NCBI GenBank assembly: GCA_004565275.1
Contig: SDOX01000155.1
Coordinates: forward strand, 35,738 to 99,737
Origin: Nannochloropsis salina CCMP1776
Lineage: Eukaryota; Sar; Eustigmatophyceae; Eustigmatales; Monodopsidaceae
Direction of reading: 5' to 3'
DNA: 64,000 nucleotides
Part shown: one piece after another, positions 44,245 through 54,610 of the stretch
How positions within the stretch are numbered: position 1 is the first letter of the stretch
Layout: every line of letters begins with the position of its first letter
Program-made: the position numbers and the translations under genes
Notes under the pieces: generated by a model
Databases searched by the model: none
Seen by the model: only the letters and a program-made list of their open reading frames with translations
Told to the model about the DNA's origin: nothing

Positions 44245-46634
44245 AAGAATCGGCATTTACACTCTCTTATCAACTTAAAGAGAAATGGAGCACTAAGCAC
44301 GGCTTATGAATACACAGGAGAAGGCGAAGGAAGAGAAAGGAGGGAGGAGCGAAGGGAAGCGACTGAGGGAGGGAAAAAGGAAGGGGAGAGCCATTGGGCT
44401 TGAAGCAGGATGGAAGAAGAAAGCTCCAGGGAGAGGCAGTCAGACAGAGAAAGGGAGAATTGGAGTCTATAGAGGATGTCGGAGGCCAAGTGAGGGAGGG
44501 AGGGTGGGAGGGAGGTAGAAGGCGAGGGGTGCCCGTCGAGGTCGTTAAACTCCATCGGGTGGCAGTGAGGGTGGAAACGTGTGGGGAGACTGTCCAGTGG
44601 GAGCGAGGTGCAATAAATCGAGAAGTGTGGGTGTAAAACAGGTGTACGGTAGTCCGGGTCGAAAGGGACTGAGAGGGAGTGCGACAAAATCTGCTGAAAT
44701 ACGATAGGTTTAGGGCCCAGAGGAAAGGAAGTGCCATACTGGGCAGGCCACGAGAGTGGTTCGCCTGCATCATGCGACCATCAAAATGTAATGCTCACAT
44801 CATCTCTATCGCCCAGTCGTCCTTCAACCGATAAGGAGCGATTTTCTGCGCTCACCTCTGCGGGTTCATCATCACAAGGTCAACGCACGCAGACAGCACG
44901 TCAAGGGTTATGGCTCTTATATGACTGAATTCTTTGCGAGGGTGGTGAGTTGCATTCTTGACTTGATTTGTGGGATGTCGGAGGAATGCCTGTTGCGCGA
45001 TTGCGGAGCCGGTGCACGGAGGGAGGTGTGGCTTCGGGTGGAGGGCCGACCTTTTGTACACACGCGTCCCATTTTAAGTGGCATCGCTCCCCCGATTCGC
45101 TGCCCGTCCCATCAAGCGACAGTTGGCGGCTTCCTCAGATGCTGCCTGCTGAAGCTCTGTCACACACCAATCATTCACCTTTCTTCTCCCATCATTCCAG
45201 GCAAGATCAAAGAACAGAAGAGCTTTACGTCGAAACCATTCATTAAAATCGCCTTGCCAAACAAAAGCAAGAACACGACCCCACGTGCCTCCGCAAGCAA
45301 CGCTGGGGAAGGACGGAAAGGGAGAGGAGGAGGGAGGGGAGGAGATGTGCTCCGAGGCCAATGGGAGCACGGTGTACTGGTCAATGTCGTGCAATTTTGC
45401 GTCGCCAGGGACTCTCCTTGGAATGACCCCAAGTACTGAGGAATTAGCACTCAGGTAGTGCGTGTCTACATATGTGCCTTTCACAAGTTTCTTTCGCAAA
45501 TATATCAGCGATGGAGGTTGAATAATAAGAGAAGGATTCGATAAATGCAGTTCGACATTTAAAGCAGCAGATTCGGGAAAACGAAGGACGAAATGACGAA
45601 ATGGACAGTCAAGAAACTCTTGGACAGGCAAAAGGTATGAAAGAATCTGTCCCTTACTTTGCTGTTACAAGTATGAGATAGATGTTTACCTTTCCAGCTG
45701 CGATAATACAAAAAAGTAAATTTATTTGCTTTTTGAGGCATTGAGAAATGCAACAAGCGATTTGGAACCCATCGGATTTGGGAAGGACGTGGGCAAGGGT
45801 CCTTGAAAATAGTCTCGCAATCTTTGCTTTTAAATCCTACAATAGAAAGAATCCAGCGATGGCGTCATAGCAGGTACGAAACTTTGACAAGAAAATCAGC
45901 TTGCTCACGTAAAGCAGCCTACAATTTCAAGGAGACCGCTCAAGCTGCGCAGGCGTGTCGATCCAGTAGCATGTGTGTGAGCAACAACATGACCAAATCA
46001 TGCGATGGGCTATGTTAAATTCCTTCACCCTAACCCTATCAATGTCCCAGTCAAATGATATCGCCCGATAAATTTATTCCCGGACAGAGGTGTTGTCTCT
46101 CAGCATGCAACTGAATGTCCACTTGTCAAGGCTTTGAGGTAATGGCGGGCTTCCTCATGCGGAGGGAAGCGTTGGTAGAACCAAACACTTCGACACGCAT
46201 TAGTTGATAGGGACATAATCACACAGGCAAAAGGGATCGAACGGACATGCCTTCGTAGTCAAGACTGAAAATGATATTGTGGAATCCATACGGGATAGAA
46301 TTGCGCCCACTGGTGCTTCTTTTCTGTTTAATGCTAGCGCCTTGGGGGGTAGGGACAGGGCGCCGCCGCTCGTTACTTCAAGTGCTACACTGCGCTTTCA
46401 GAAAACTCAGAGGTTGCCTCACCCACATTGAAGAATCACGTGCCGTTCCGTACTTCACGTGCAAAATATACACAGGATAAAGTGTGAAGTCTGGCATGTA
46501 AGATGCCACTCGCATTTCTTTACGTATAATGCGAAGCCCTCGATTCATAATTGGTGTAGTAACCTCCTCTTCCCAATTTTCCTGGAAGCTTTTTCCCTTG
46601 TTTTCTCGTTTAAAAGAACAGTTGGGAAAATATA
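44245..46634. other. Intergenic, 2.4 kb, containing a duplicated gene fragment
   Basis: Starts with a purine-rich stretch (about 44300-44530) whose complement gives a long low-complexity minus-strand frame that I do not accept as a gene. It then holds the duplicated MORN fragment. A short reverse-oriented telomere-like string (ACCCTAACCCT, 46027-46037) lies right of it. Nothing else recognised. Confidence 0.5.
45304..45960 (+). pseudogene. Duplicated 3' fragment of the MORN-repeat gene
   Basis: Carries the last ~35 codons of the MORN gene (GDVLRGQWEHGVLVNVVQFC...NDPKY and stop at 45439) plus its 3' flank. It lacks all upstream repeats and any start, so it cannot make the parent protein. Coding differences from the source are small: one Phe-to-Val change and a short Gly insertion in the Glu/Gly-rich stretch. 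Conservation of the untranslated flank at the same level as the coding part indicates a recent DNA-level duplication, not selection. Upstream, sequence identity stops abruptly at about 45304. Confidence 0.85.
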
Positions 46635-48659
46635 ATGGCTTCAAATTGGCTTGAAAAAGCAGTCGTCCTCATACTAAGCGGCATCTGGCGCATAAGATTG
46701 ACCTTGGCTGCAACGCTCGATTCTCCGTCGCCCCAAGCCTGGCCCTCTTCATACACCGTGGCGAACGCCCCTGGACATGCGCCCTTCTTTGGGGGCGACT
46801 CCTTCGTGGTGTACTCACAGCCTATGACTACCAAGTATGGAGAGGCCTGCAACGAGAGGCAAGCGCCGATTCCCTTGCCTGCTCACATTGCCGCTCGCTT
46901 CAACGGGTCGGTCATGGCGGTAACAGGTCTGGAGGTCGACGTCGTCCAAGTCGACCCTAACACAGGCCTAGAGCGAAGTGTGCCCAGGGCAGATTTTTAC
47001 AATCATCATTATATACTTGGGCTGCGCTCCGCCTTGTACATACCCCCCTCTGCGTCTCCAAGTGATGAAGAGCAAGTTGAGCAGCAGGAAGCAATTAGCA
47101 CCGGTAGTCGGGAAGGAAATGCAACGCATGGCCTGCTTTTGCCCCACGGCGGTAAGGGCCGCGTGCGAGATGGTAGTTTTCGAAAAGATATCGCAGACGC
47201 TGACCTCAAGACGTCAACGAGCAGCCACGACCAGGGAACCTTCGGTGGCGTCAGGCGCACCCAGGAGAGCGCCGTGCTCCAACCTTATCTTGACGTCCGT
47301 CTGAGCCCCAAGACCTCAGCTTCAGCTCCTCCTCTGCGGAATGTCTCCAGAGCCATCTCTGCCTTACGAGGGACCGTCCCTCTCCTTCAAGTTTTCTGTG
47401 AGGCCAATGGGGGGGAATACAAGGAAACCTACCGAGGTTTTCCACCCGGCTATGCCCAACTGATCGCCTCCCCCGCCTTTTTCTGGCCGATTCAGCTTCA
47501 TTTTATCAATACCCGGGCCTCTATACCTCGCTCCCTCGTCCCCGCCTCCTCCCGCGCCGACCCAACCATGGACACATGGAACGGGCTTATCGAATGCCCC
47601 TGCTCCAACAGGCGGACCTTCGACCTGAGGGCGAATTTGGTGGATGGGAAGCCCCCGTACCCGATCCACTGCCAAGGAGAGGTGCTGGCCCAGAGTAATC
47701 CCGTCTGCTCCCTTGCCACCTACCAAGGTGGCCTCCGCTGCTGCGAGCCTGGCATGGTCTTGCTGGACAGGGAGCAGCGGCAGCCAGTGGAGGAGGACAC
47801 CTACCTACTGAAGGCGCGCTTCTGGTACGAGGAGTACCGCGAGGAGGGGGCCGGGCAAGGGCGGGGGGACGTAGTGGAGGGCATTGTGGGCAAAGGGCCG
47901 AGAATGTTTCAGGAGGGGGGGAGAGCGGTTGTATCTGGGCATGAGAAAGGGAAAGTAACGGTGGGGAGGGGGGTAAAGGGGGAGCCGCCCCAAGGAAGAG
48001 AAACCGACGACAGGGTGCAGGGAGTTCCGAGGCTTGCTGCTGTCAAAGACAGTAAGACGCCTGTAGATGAGACGTACGAAGACCCAGGGCCTTCACCACC
48101 GATTCGCGCCTCGCATGCTCACCTGTTCAAAGTCTACCTCCAGACGGAGCAGTGGGCGGGCGAGTACGACGTCCCCCCCTGCGACCCCCGCACCACCCTC
48201 GATTCCTCCCAGTGCGTACACGTGCTTACGAGTCTCAACGTTGCCCGCGAGCTCTTTAGCGATTGCGCCTTCTCGACTGATAAGGACTGCGCGGACCTGA
48301 AAGCCCTTAGGGAGGCGGGGGGCCTCTTCAAGCTCGTGTACGCGGCGGGGCACGTGCACGTCGGGGGGCTGTCGCTGGAGCTGATCAATGCCGATACAGG
48401 CGCTCTGATATGTCGCAACGAACCTATTTACGACTCGGCGACTGGGCTTATCGCCAGGACTCCCCCCTGTGTGTGGGGCGACGTGCAGGAGGCAGAGGGA
48501 GAGGGGGAGGGCGGGCGTCAACTGCTTCCAGCTCCGCCGGTGCTGCATGCCGAGACCCGGCTCCTGTCGATTGCTCGGTATAATTCGAGCGGGAGCGGGC
48601 ATTTGGGGGGGATGGCTTCCTGGCAGATGCGCGCAGCCTACGCTTTTGGGGGTGTTTGA
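46635..48659 (+). CDS. Secreted SURNod19-domain protein
   Basis: Single-exon gene of 674 residues. The N-terminal hydrophobic segment ends LTLAA, a plausible signal cleavage site. The protein matches the stress up-regulated Nod 19 family (PF07712): YSQPMTTKYGEACNERQAP, MAVTGLEVDVVQVD, FYNHHYILGL with the His-His pair, and near the end LFKVYLQTEQWAGEYDVPPCD, LFKLVYAAGHVHVGGLSLEL, then ICRNEPIYD. The function is unknown in plants, where transcripts respond to nodulation and stress. The HxHxGG and HH motifs suggest metal or ligand binding (inference). Two low-complexity insertions (roughly residues 140-215 and 410-490) enlarge it beyond plant members of about 400-450 residues. Cys-rich central part (CPCSNRRTF, RCCEPG) suggests disulphides. 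Confidence 0.8.
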   Translation: MASNWLEKAVVLILSGIWRIRLTLAATLDSPSPQAWPSSYTVANAPGHAPFFGGDSFVVYSQPMTTKYGEACNERQAPIPLPAHIAARFNGSVMAVTGLEVDVVQVDPNTGLERSVPRADFYNHHYILGLRSALYIPPSASPSDEEQVEQQEAISTGSREGNATHGLLLPHGGKGRVRDGSFRKDIADADLKTSTSSHDQGTFGGVRRTQESAVLQPYLDVRLSPKTSASAPPLRNVSRAISALRGTVPLLQVFCEANGGEYKETYRGFPPGYAQLIASPAFFWPIQLHFINTRASIPRSLVPASSRADPTMDTWNGLIECPCSNRRTFDLRANLVDGKPPYPIHCQGEVLAQSNPVCSLATYQGGLRCCEPGMVLLDREQRQPVEEDTYLLKARFWYEEYREEGAGQGRGDVVEGIVGKGPRMFQEGGRAVVSGHEKGKVTVGRGVKGEPPQGRETDDRVQGVPRLAAVKDSKTPVDETYEDPGPSPPIRASHAHLFKVYLQTEQWAGEYDVPPCDPRTTLDSSQCVHVLTSLNVARELFSDCAFSTDKDCADLKALREAGGLFKLVYAAGHVHVGGLSLELINADTGALICRNEPIYDSATGLIARTPPCVWGDVQEAEGEGEGGRQLLPAPPVLHAETRLLSIARYNSSGSGHLGGMASWQMRAAYAFGGV

Positions 48660-49198
48660 ATGTCTGGATCTCGGGTGGAAAGCAGGAGGAGGGCGGAGGT
48701 GCTGCAGGTGTCCTGCTCTCCATAATACCGTTTGTGTTCGTCTCAATTAAAGTATACTCGATAGAAAGTCAAAAGAGCGTCCGTGTTTTTCTTGGAAGAA
48801 AAGAAGACGACGACAAGAAACAGTCAGACCGCGAGGCCGCTGCTTGAAGTGCGTGCCTCCGGGCAAGCTTTCTCGCCGTCTAGCAGTCTTAAGTTTTTCA
48901 CGTCTAAAACACTGGCGACCTACGTTCACATCATTTCATCGTACACCTGTCATCCTTCCATTTAAAGATTTGTCCAGCCGTCCCTCTGTGTGGCTTGCTC
49001 CTGGCACAAAACGAGCCACCCTGACTTCAGAATGTCTCGCTGCACAAACACTGTCCATCATTCTTTCCATTTCCATGCCTTCCTATCCAAAGTATTTGAA
49101 AGATCTAAACAAGATTAAATACATTTGCGCAAGGCTCTTTGATTATATGCAGCTCCCTTCTCCCTTTCTTCACCTGGCCCAGTGCGGTCAAACAATTA
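48660..49198. other. Intergenic, convergent 3' ends
   Basis: AT-rich spacer between convergent genes; no gene recognised. Confidence 0.55.
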
Positions 49199-49921
49199 TC
49201 AATCCTTCCCTTGTTCCCCTTCCTCCTCCATGCCTAAAGACCGGAGCAATACGTCCACTTCCCGCTCTCGAGACTCGATCAGCTGCAACAAGCTTTCCAG
49301 ATCATTGCTTAAGGACTTCAGAGTAGAAGTCTCCAGGGACAAGTCCGACTCCCTCCGACTGTCTGTACCCACTCCCCCAGCAACGCCCGCATCTTCTTCC
49401 CCTTCCTTTAACGACCCTCTGAGCTCTTCCAATTGCTGCAGGAGACTTTCCAGTTTGGCCCCAATTTCTGCTGTCAACGAGGCGACTTTAGGGTTGAACT
49501 CTGCCACGCCAAAAGTAACGATCTTGTTGCTCTGATCTTTCACTTGTGCATAGATGCCAGTAAGTCGCCCAATAAGGGTATCCACTTCAACCTTTAATTG
49601 AGCCCGCGCTTGTCTCATCATATGTTTACTTTTATCCCTGCTGCTCAACCCCTGCTTCGATGTGAAAGCTCCATCTCTCTGTTGCTTACTTTGGCGCTTT
49701 TCTAGTTCTTTTTGTTTGATGAGCTCAGGATCGATCCATTTGCTCCCCCGGCGGCGTCCACCAGGTGGAGGAGGGAAAGGTGAGTTGTATGGTGATGCTT
49801 TTTGTCTTACTAATGCGCGATGTGGTGGAAATGATGACTGCCAAAAACCAAAAACAAAAGTCGGAAGGAAGGTGGCCAGCACCATAAAAGAACAAGCGAG
49901 GGGAGAGCCTAGCGGCGCCAT
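49199..49921 (-). CDS. Coiled-coil protein with N-terminal targeting sequence, unknown function
   Basis: Single-exon gene of 240 residues. The N-terminus (MAPLGSPLACSFMVLATFLP then TFVFGFWQSS) has a signal-peptide-like core followed by aromatic residues, possibly a plastid bipartite leader. A basic Pro/Gly/Arg-rich stretch (PPPPGGRRRGSKW) follows, then ~140 residues of predicted helix rich in Leu, Glu, Lys and Gln, with heptad-like spacing around LTAEIGAKLESLLQQLEELR and LKSLSNDLESLLQLIESRE. No catalytic motif or known domain is seen. Ends in an acidic tail. A real gene is likely because of the long frame, leader and amphipathic pattern; the role is unknown. Confidence 0.6.
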   Translation of the reverse strand: MAPLGSPLACSFMVLATFLPTFVFGFWQSSFPPHRALVRQKASPYNSPFPPPPGGRRRGSKWIDPELIKQKELEKRQSKQQRDGAFTSKQGLSSRDKSKHMMRQARAQLKVEVDTLIGRLTGIYAQVKDQSNKIVTFGVAEFNPKVASLTAEIGAKLESLLQQLEELRGSLKEGEEDAGVAGGVGTDSRRESDLSLETSTLKSLSNDLESLLQLIESREREVDVLLRSLGMEEEGEQGKD

Positions 49922-51899
49922 TCCTCCTTTCGATGTCCAGCCTGTTGAGCACCTTGGCTAACGTATATTGAAATATGCCGACGGGAAAGGAAGCAAACAG
50001 AGGTCAATCTACTCCGGTAAAGAGATACGGGTGTGGTGCCAACGACAACATGCAGGTATGATGAAAGTCGAGATGGACGGCAACGTCATCAGACTGATGG
50101 CTTCTTCCGACAAACTCTTGCCGCATTATACAAACAAAAGCTCTCGTACACATATTCCCTTCCAAGAACTTGATGTACGTGGACAAAATGCCCATTTTCA
50201 TAGCTTCCTGTCGCAAAAATGTCAACGGGTTGTCTGTTTTGAGGTCTCCGACGAACAGACGAACAGGCGGCTCCGGAGGCTATGATGGGAAAAGTACCCA
50301 GGTGCTCGGGGTTGGGACTTGGTCATAAGTTTCAGGTTAGGGCCACGCTTACGCTTTGGCTCAGGGGTGGCGAGGGACGTCGTTCTCTTCTCCTTCACTC
50401 CTGCTCTACTCTTAACTACCTCCACGTTCTCGGGCATGGTTTGGAGCTCCGAGTAATCTTCTGATGGGGGGGGAGGGCGGACAGGGGAGAGGTGGGGGAG
50501 GTCAAGTCGAGCAATGACTCCAAGGGTCTGAAAGGTAGGGAAGGAGTGAAGGAGGAAGGGAAGGAAGGTGTCATTGTCTTTCTAAGCCGTTGATTTTCCC
50601 CTTGTCCACTTCCAATCCGTCTCTACTCCTTTTTCCTTTTAACATTTCCCTCGATTTTCTTTCCCAGCCCTGCCTCCTTTTCCTCCTTCCGTCTCTCCTT
50701 GCTTGTGCTGATCTATTTCGCGGATCGGATGGACCTCACTTTGTTTTTGCGTCTGCTTCTTCCCGTGTCTCCTCTCCTCTATTATCTTGATATCTGTCTC
50801 CTTGCTTGTCTTTTCTCATGTTGGTGTCTACCTCTTTCCAAACTTTTTTCATCGTGGTGTCTCCTTCCCTGCCTTTTCTCCTCCATCGTTAGGTCCAATT
50901 TTTAATCTCGAGATGTCCTTATTCAGACCTGGACCCCGATGTACGGTAAGTGTGAGTGTAGAGGGAGGGAAGAAAGGAGGAAAGAAGGGAAGGATGGAGG
51001 GAAATGAGCGGGGCTGAGAGGTGGTAGAAATACTAGTCAGGCTCTACAGACGCGAGAAAATGAAATGAGAAAGACAACTCATAATTTTCTCTGCCTATTC
51101 CTTCCACTCCTACACGTCCTCATTACTTCATTCCCCCTTTTTCTTCTTCTCTTCTCCTCCCCTCCCTCGCTCTTTTTCTCCCTTCATCCTCTTTCCAAGA
51201 CATGGTCAACGTTTTGAGACCTCCCTGCCTCAGCCTCTAAACTATCTGAAGCTAGTGCTCTACTCAACGCTGACAGTAAGAGAAATAGGGAGGGAGGGAG
51301 AGAGGAAGGGGAAAGACGAAAGAAAATTGGGGGTTGGTACGTGTGAGGGCTAGGGGGCACGCAGGTGACGGGCGTGTCGGCAGCGCCGCGGGAGTATGTG
51401 GAATTTCAGTGGGGGCGGCTGTGGTGGTGGGGAGGAACGTGATGGAAATGTTGTCAAAAAATAAAGCATTGTGAATGTGCAGATCGGTTCTGTGCGTAGT
51501 AAGAAGAGCGTCACGATATTTGGGAATCGGATGGACAGCTATGACTTTTCTTTCTTGAAATCAAAGATAGGACATGCTATCCCTTATTTGTCCTCAAAAT
51601 CGTTCGATGATTTGTCTTGTTTCCACACGTTGTATCGTCCATATTCAGTCTTTCATTTCTACGGCGGCCCCGCTGCATGCCGCTTGCCCACCGTCTTTAC
51701 TCACTGCATTCGACAACCGATTCGAAACTCGACTCGGCATTTGATTTCCTGTCCATCTATCCTTAGGCCTCTTCAACTCCGACCCGCTGCTTCTGGGGCA
51801 CTAGAGAGAGTCCCAGAAAGCCTTCAACTGGGCGCCATTCGTTACGAGCGTCCCAAGAACTCTCTCAATCAATCCAACCGCGGTTCCCACCGCTTGCAC
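49922..51899. other. Intergenic / uncertain coding, 2 kb
   Basis: Contains long C/T-rich tracts resembling introns and short frames such as 50913-50945 (MSLFRPGPRCT, followed by a good donor) and FETSLPQPLNYLKLVLYSTL near 51211-51275. The phases of these pieces do not join, so no gene is called. Upstream of the inverted repeat a plus-strand frame (51471-52133) is open but recognisable only in its last part. Confidence 0.35.
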
Positions 51900-51909
51900 C
51901 TTCACGCGG

Positions 51910-52133
51910 TGGGTGCCGCTGAGGCGAGGATGGAGATGAAGATGGAGTCTATAGGAACGAAGATGGAGGCTGCGGTGAGCTCTCTCAGGGCAGAGGTGGG
52001 TGTGGCGAGGATGGGGACGAGGATGGATGCGGTGGAGAGAGAGGGCGAGGATGGAGATGAAGATGGAGTCTTTGGGGACAAAGATGGAGGCTGCAGAAAC
52101 CCAAATCAAGGGCATGATAGTGAAACAAGATGA
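51910..52133 (+). CDS. Coiled-coil module, left copy (partial)
   Basis: In the plus-strand frame ending at 52133, the stretch from VGAAEARMEMKMESIGTKME to VARMGTRMDAVE repeats a short Met/Glu/Lys/Arg coiled-coil unit. The minus-strand gene on the other side of the inverted repeat encodes the same unit. The left copy loses the pattern before its stop, where the DNA that still matches the right arm is read in a different frame. It may be a 3' fragment of a coiled-coil gene; no start or leader could be established. Confidence 0.35.
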
Positions 52134-52258
52134 GTTTACGAAGACGATCAGTTTACGAAGACGATCGTAAACTCATCTTGTTTGACTATCATGCCCTTGA
52201 TTTGGGTTTCTGCAGCCTCCATTTTTGTCCCCAAAGACTCCATCTTCATCTCCATCCT
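52049..52258. repeat. Near-perfect inverted repeat, ~91-base arms, 27-base spacer
   Basis: Left arm 52049-52139 and right arm 52167-52258 are reverse complements with about two mismatches (one near 52121/52185 and one near 52079/52226). The spacer 52140-52166 contains the direct repeat GAAGACGATC twice. Looser inverted homology continues outward on both sides for at least another 60 bases as the coiled-coil coding units. Such an arrangement can form a stable hairpin or cruciform. Confidence 0.9.
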
Positions 52259-52525
52259 CGCCCCCAAAGACTCCATCTTCATCTCCATCCTCGCCTCAGC
52301 GGCACCCACCGCATCATCAACTCTCGTCCCCATCCTCGCCTCAGCGGCCCCCACCTCTGCCTTGACCAAGTCGTTGGTCTTTTCGAGCTTCACGTCGATC
52401 CGGTCCAGGAGGAGCAGCAGCTCCTCTGCCCCCCCGCCGCCCCCTGCTGCGTGTATTGGCGTGTCTACGGTGGTGAGCGAGAAGGCAGGCGGGAAGGAAC
52501 ACGGGAGGAGGAAAAGCGAACGCAT
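52148..52525 (-). CDS. Coiled-coil repeat protein, right copy (5' end uncertain)
   Basis: Minus-strand frame of 125 codons. The reliable part is the C-terminal ~85 residues: AEELLLLLDRIDVKLEKTND, then repeated units AAEARMGTRVDDAV, AAEARMEMKMESLGARMEMK and ending FTIVFVN inside the inverted repeat. The first ~25 residues may be intron read-through: a good donor (CATGGTAAGG, near 52551 on this strand) and an acceptor near 52463 suggest an upstream exon, possibly one with the leader GVLLLLVCLWGGGFPTVLC (52626-52961 frame). The phases do not close cleanly, so the N-terminus is open. Unknown function; coiled-coil scaffold by pattern only. Confidence 0.4.
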   Translation of the reverse strand: MRSLFLLPCSFPPAFSLTTVDTPIHAAGGGGGAEELLLLLDRIDVKLEKTNDLVKAEVGAAEARMGTRVDDAVGAAEARMEMKMESLGARMEMKMESLGTKMEAAETQIKGMIVKQDEFTIVFVN

Positions 52526-53214
52526 CTATTTTCAAACACACACCCTTACCATGTCTCCCCCGACCGCTCAGCCATCCTCCCCGCTGGTCCCTCAACCTTG
52601 CCCGAGCCTGCCACGAGGCTGGCGCCTACGAACGAAAGGGGCTGGAAGGGGCGACTTGGTAGCGGCAGCGGCCGCAGTGGCCAGCGGCTGCAGCGACTGA
52701 GTCGTCCAGGGCCCTGAGGCAAGGCGAAGCCACGCACAAGACAGTAGGAAAGCCACCCCCCCAGAGGCACACGAGCAAGAGCAATACGCCCGTGCGACCC
52801 GTACCACTGCCTGCGACCGTCGTCGTCCTCCGCATCGTCGTGCGCGCGTGCACCTGCAGGTGGGCTCGATGACGAGCATTTTCGGTCTTCCGTCGAGTCG
52901 AGGCCTCTGTTTCCAGGCCGCCACGCCGCCGCATGCCTGCAAGGAGGGGAGTCGAAAACATGAGATGTGCGTCCGCTCCTTTGATTCAATACGAATATAG
53001 CCTCGTGTCTGTGTGTGCAACGCGGAAGAGAAGTGTGCGCCTCCGAGCAAGCAAACCGAGGACGAGACGACTGAAGGACGACAGAACAACGAAGAACACG
53101 ACATGACGTTGTTCGCCCCCGCACCCCGCACCCCCCAGCGACCTGTATACTACTTGTTTTCTTGTCAGAACAAGAAGTCGCTACGCTGCCCACCACCGTG
53201 TTCTGCCTTGTCAC

Positions 53215-54610
53215 GACTTCTTTCAGTCACGAAGGGAAAGTGTCTCTGGATGTGCAGAAGTCCCTGGTAAGACATTTGTGTGAAGTGCAAAGAGAGTGAG
53301 TAATCTTCGTGAGTAGATGTCGGAAAGCGCACTTCGGGGGTGTTAAAAATGTCGTGTCGGGCTATAAGTTGGTGATTGATGTTTCTCGATGTGTAGACAG
53401 TAAGGCATGCTACGCGAGGCAGCAGAAGTCATTTTACTGCCTTCCACGCAACTCATCTCTCCGAACGCTACCAAATGATGCCGTCTTAGTGGTAAGCATA
53501 GCAATCAACATTCTGCGTATGCATATATATATATATTTCTTGGATGCGTTGCTCGTGATATTTGGTTTTTGACATTCTAGCGATTCTGAAGGACACGCCC
53601 CATGACTCCATTCGCGGAAGCTGCTGCTCTGCTTGTGCACTAATGGGCCCTGACGAAAAAGCTGATGCAGTCTTTGTACACTATCATGGACCCCTACGCG
53701 ACTGTTGGTGTACTCTGATGCCACATGAACATGAGGAAAGGATTTCTCATCCATCCATTTCGTGCAAATTAGACTCCTGAAGGCGCTTTATGGCACTCGA
53801 ATGTGTGTTTTTTTAAAACATCTTGGTTACCCACCTAAGTTGGACACAGCAACCCTTTTCTGGGCATCCGTCTGTCGCCGAGCGTCTAAAGGAGAGGACG
53901 CAATGGAAATATTCAGGCTTCAAAATGGGTCCATTCCCCCCCAAAAAGCAAGCTTGCGAAGAGGAAACTTCCGAATGCGTCACATCAGCGCCCTCTCCTT
54001 TCATCTGATAAGGAGAAAAGCGGTTCCGGCCTTCTTCATAAGCCCTCATTATCACGCACCTGATCGGTCACCAGCGGTGCCCCACCCCCCCTTCCAGCCT
54101 CGCTCAAATAGAGCACGCAGGAGACAAGAAGAGGGTGATGCACGAGGCCCTTTCCCTCCTCCTTGGAGTCGACGTGGAGATAATGACCATGAAGGTGGCA
54201 CCGGCAGTGCGCCCACCATTCTGCTGTCAGAGGGAAAGAGAAGCCCCGGGAGGAAGGAAGAGACGAGGCAGGCGAGGCGAGGAGATGGGGAAAAGACCTA
54301 CGTGCAACACGGAGCAGATGGTCAAGAATCATCGCCTCTATCGCCATGCAGGAGGATAAGGACAAGGAGGAGCTCGTCGTCCCATAGGCATCTGTGAAAA
54401 GCAGATTTCGAATGTTTCACGCGAAGGCACCGTGGTTTGGGAGTATCTGTTTTTCCGACCAATTTCAGAATTTCTGCTCGGAAAAAGTTCTTTAACCTTC
54501 CCTCCCTCGATCCCTCCATAAGTTCCTACCTGCTCCACCCCTTTCCACCTTCTCTTCTTCCGAAGTGTTCCCTCCCTCCCACGATCCCTTCCTCCCTTCC
54601 TCCGCCGCCA
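53215..54610. other. Intergenic, 1.4 kb
   Basis: No secure gene. The missing first half of the hexose transporter would be expected here but no matching exons were found. Frames at 53762-54397 (plus) and 54036-54365 (minus) lack recognisable features. Confidence 0.4.

Noticed and set aside
44270-44773. 167-codon minus-strand frame
   Set aside because: Low-complexity Ser/Pro/Leu sequence produced by a purine-rich tract; no leader, domain or splice pattern.
50913-51440. Possible small spliced gene (MSLFRPGPRCT, FETSLPQPLNYLKLVLYSTL, VSAAPREYVEFQWGRLWWWG)
   Set aside because: The pieces read well individually, but their splice phases do not match and no family is recognised.
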